Source: Streptomyces globisporus (lineage in GTDB: Bacteria; Actinomycetota; Actinomycetes; Streptomycetales; Streptomycetaceae). From it: a stretch of 64,000 bases of DNA. Positions within the stretch are counted from its first letter, which is position 1. The number at the start of each line of letters is the position of its first letter. The position numbers and the translations under genes are program-made. This document shows, in pieces, positions 63,877-64,000 of this stretch. The DNA is taken from positions 186,001-250,000 of the forward strand of contig BMTG01000004.1 of the NCBI GenBank assembly GCA_014649555.1, in the 5' to 3' direction. A model generated the notes under the pieces. That model ran no database searches. It was given only the letters and a program-made list of their open reading frames with translations, and was not told where the DNA came from.

Positions 63877-64000
63877 ACGGCAATTCTCTCAGACCGCCCG
63901 GGACGGTTGGTCGCGCGTATCACTGGCTGATACCGGTCGTCCGCACCACTGACTCCTACGTGTCTCGGCCATGTCCGGCTGTCACTGCTGACCGCTGGCT
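63877..64000 (-). promoter_or_regulatory. hisD upstream region (window end)
   Basis: The upstream part of the his operon. No confident hexamers are visible, and the window ends before a full promoter can be judged. Confidence 0.3.

Noticed and set aside
61427-63883. 818-residue frame combining hisC with sequence opposite its normal start
   Set aside because: The upstream half is the shadow of hisD. hisC begins at the GTG at 62557, which overlaps the hisD stop.

Overview
The window looks like Streptomyces chromosome. GC content is very high, Shine-Dalgarno sites are strong, many starts are GTG, and stop/start codons overlap as ATGA or GTGA. The gene set also fits: an S. griseus-type trypsin, a mycothiol-associated TIGR03085 protein, and trp/his loci with trpM and priA. 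From memory the backbone (chorismate mutase, gltBD, lgt, trpA-B-M-C, trpE, hisI, hisF, priA, hisH-B-C-D) follows the SCO2019-SCO2054 region of S. coelicolor. That synteny is recalled and was not computed.

Layout. 0-9.8 kb: 5' part of pepN, an aquaporin-like channel, chorismate mutase, an AraC regulator divergent from a GH35 beta-galactosidase, a secreted trypsin, an HExxH/zinc-ribbon protein, an ankyrin protein and a VOC-VOC-GNAT fusion. 9.9-21.8 kb: a set of genes matching the actinobacterial KstR2 regulon for steroid C/D-ring (HIP) breakdown: SDR, echA20, ipdA, ipdB, ipdC, fadA6, kstR2, ipdF, fadE30 and a second acyl-CoA dehydrogenase. It is split by a DEAD-box helicase and a cold-shock gene. 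Two near-identical palindromes close to the KstR2 consensus lie in its two divergent promoter regions. 21.8-24.8 kb: PPOX protein, HutD, a VWA protein and a rhomboid protease. 24.9-30.9 kb: gltBD glutamate synthase. 31.4-40.3 kb: a VIT1/CCC1 transporter, then a compact operon of four different ADP-ribosylglycohydrolase paralogues, a ribokinase-like kinase, a CaiB/BaiF CoA-transferase and a CitE-like lyase, with nearly every junction overlapping. 40.3-49.7 kb: lgt, a DsbA-like protein, trpA-trpB-trpM-trpC, small membrane proteins, trpE and hisI. 49.7-58 kb: an accessory block separating hisI from the other his genes, with a TIGR03085 protein, an ArsR-regulated MFS pump, a PucR-type regulator, a LAL-type LuxR regulator and a secreted cutinase of the PET-hydrolase family. 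58.1-64 kb: the his operon hisD-hisC-hisB-(55-aa membrane protein)-hisH-priA-ridA-hisF.

How the parts work together. The HIP genes would turn a steroid-derived bicyclic acid CoA ester into central metabolites under KstR2 repression, but the HIP-CoA ligase fadD3 is not in the window. PriA should serve both histidine and tryptophan synthesis, since no trpF is present. The four-ARH/ribokinase operon is the best candidate here for an uncharacterised pathway: its enzymes suggest cleavage of N-ribosyl bonds followed by sugar phosphorylation, with a CoA-transferase/lyase pair attached. Non-coding signals include short operator-like arrays with fixed periods (21 bp at GH35, 14 bp at the ArsR gene), a 30-bp tandem repeat, long perfect hairpins at gene ends, and a repeat element with 28-bp inverted ends lying in frame inside a membrane protein gene.
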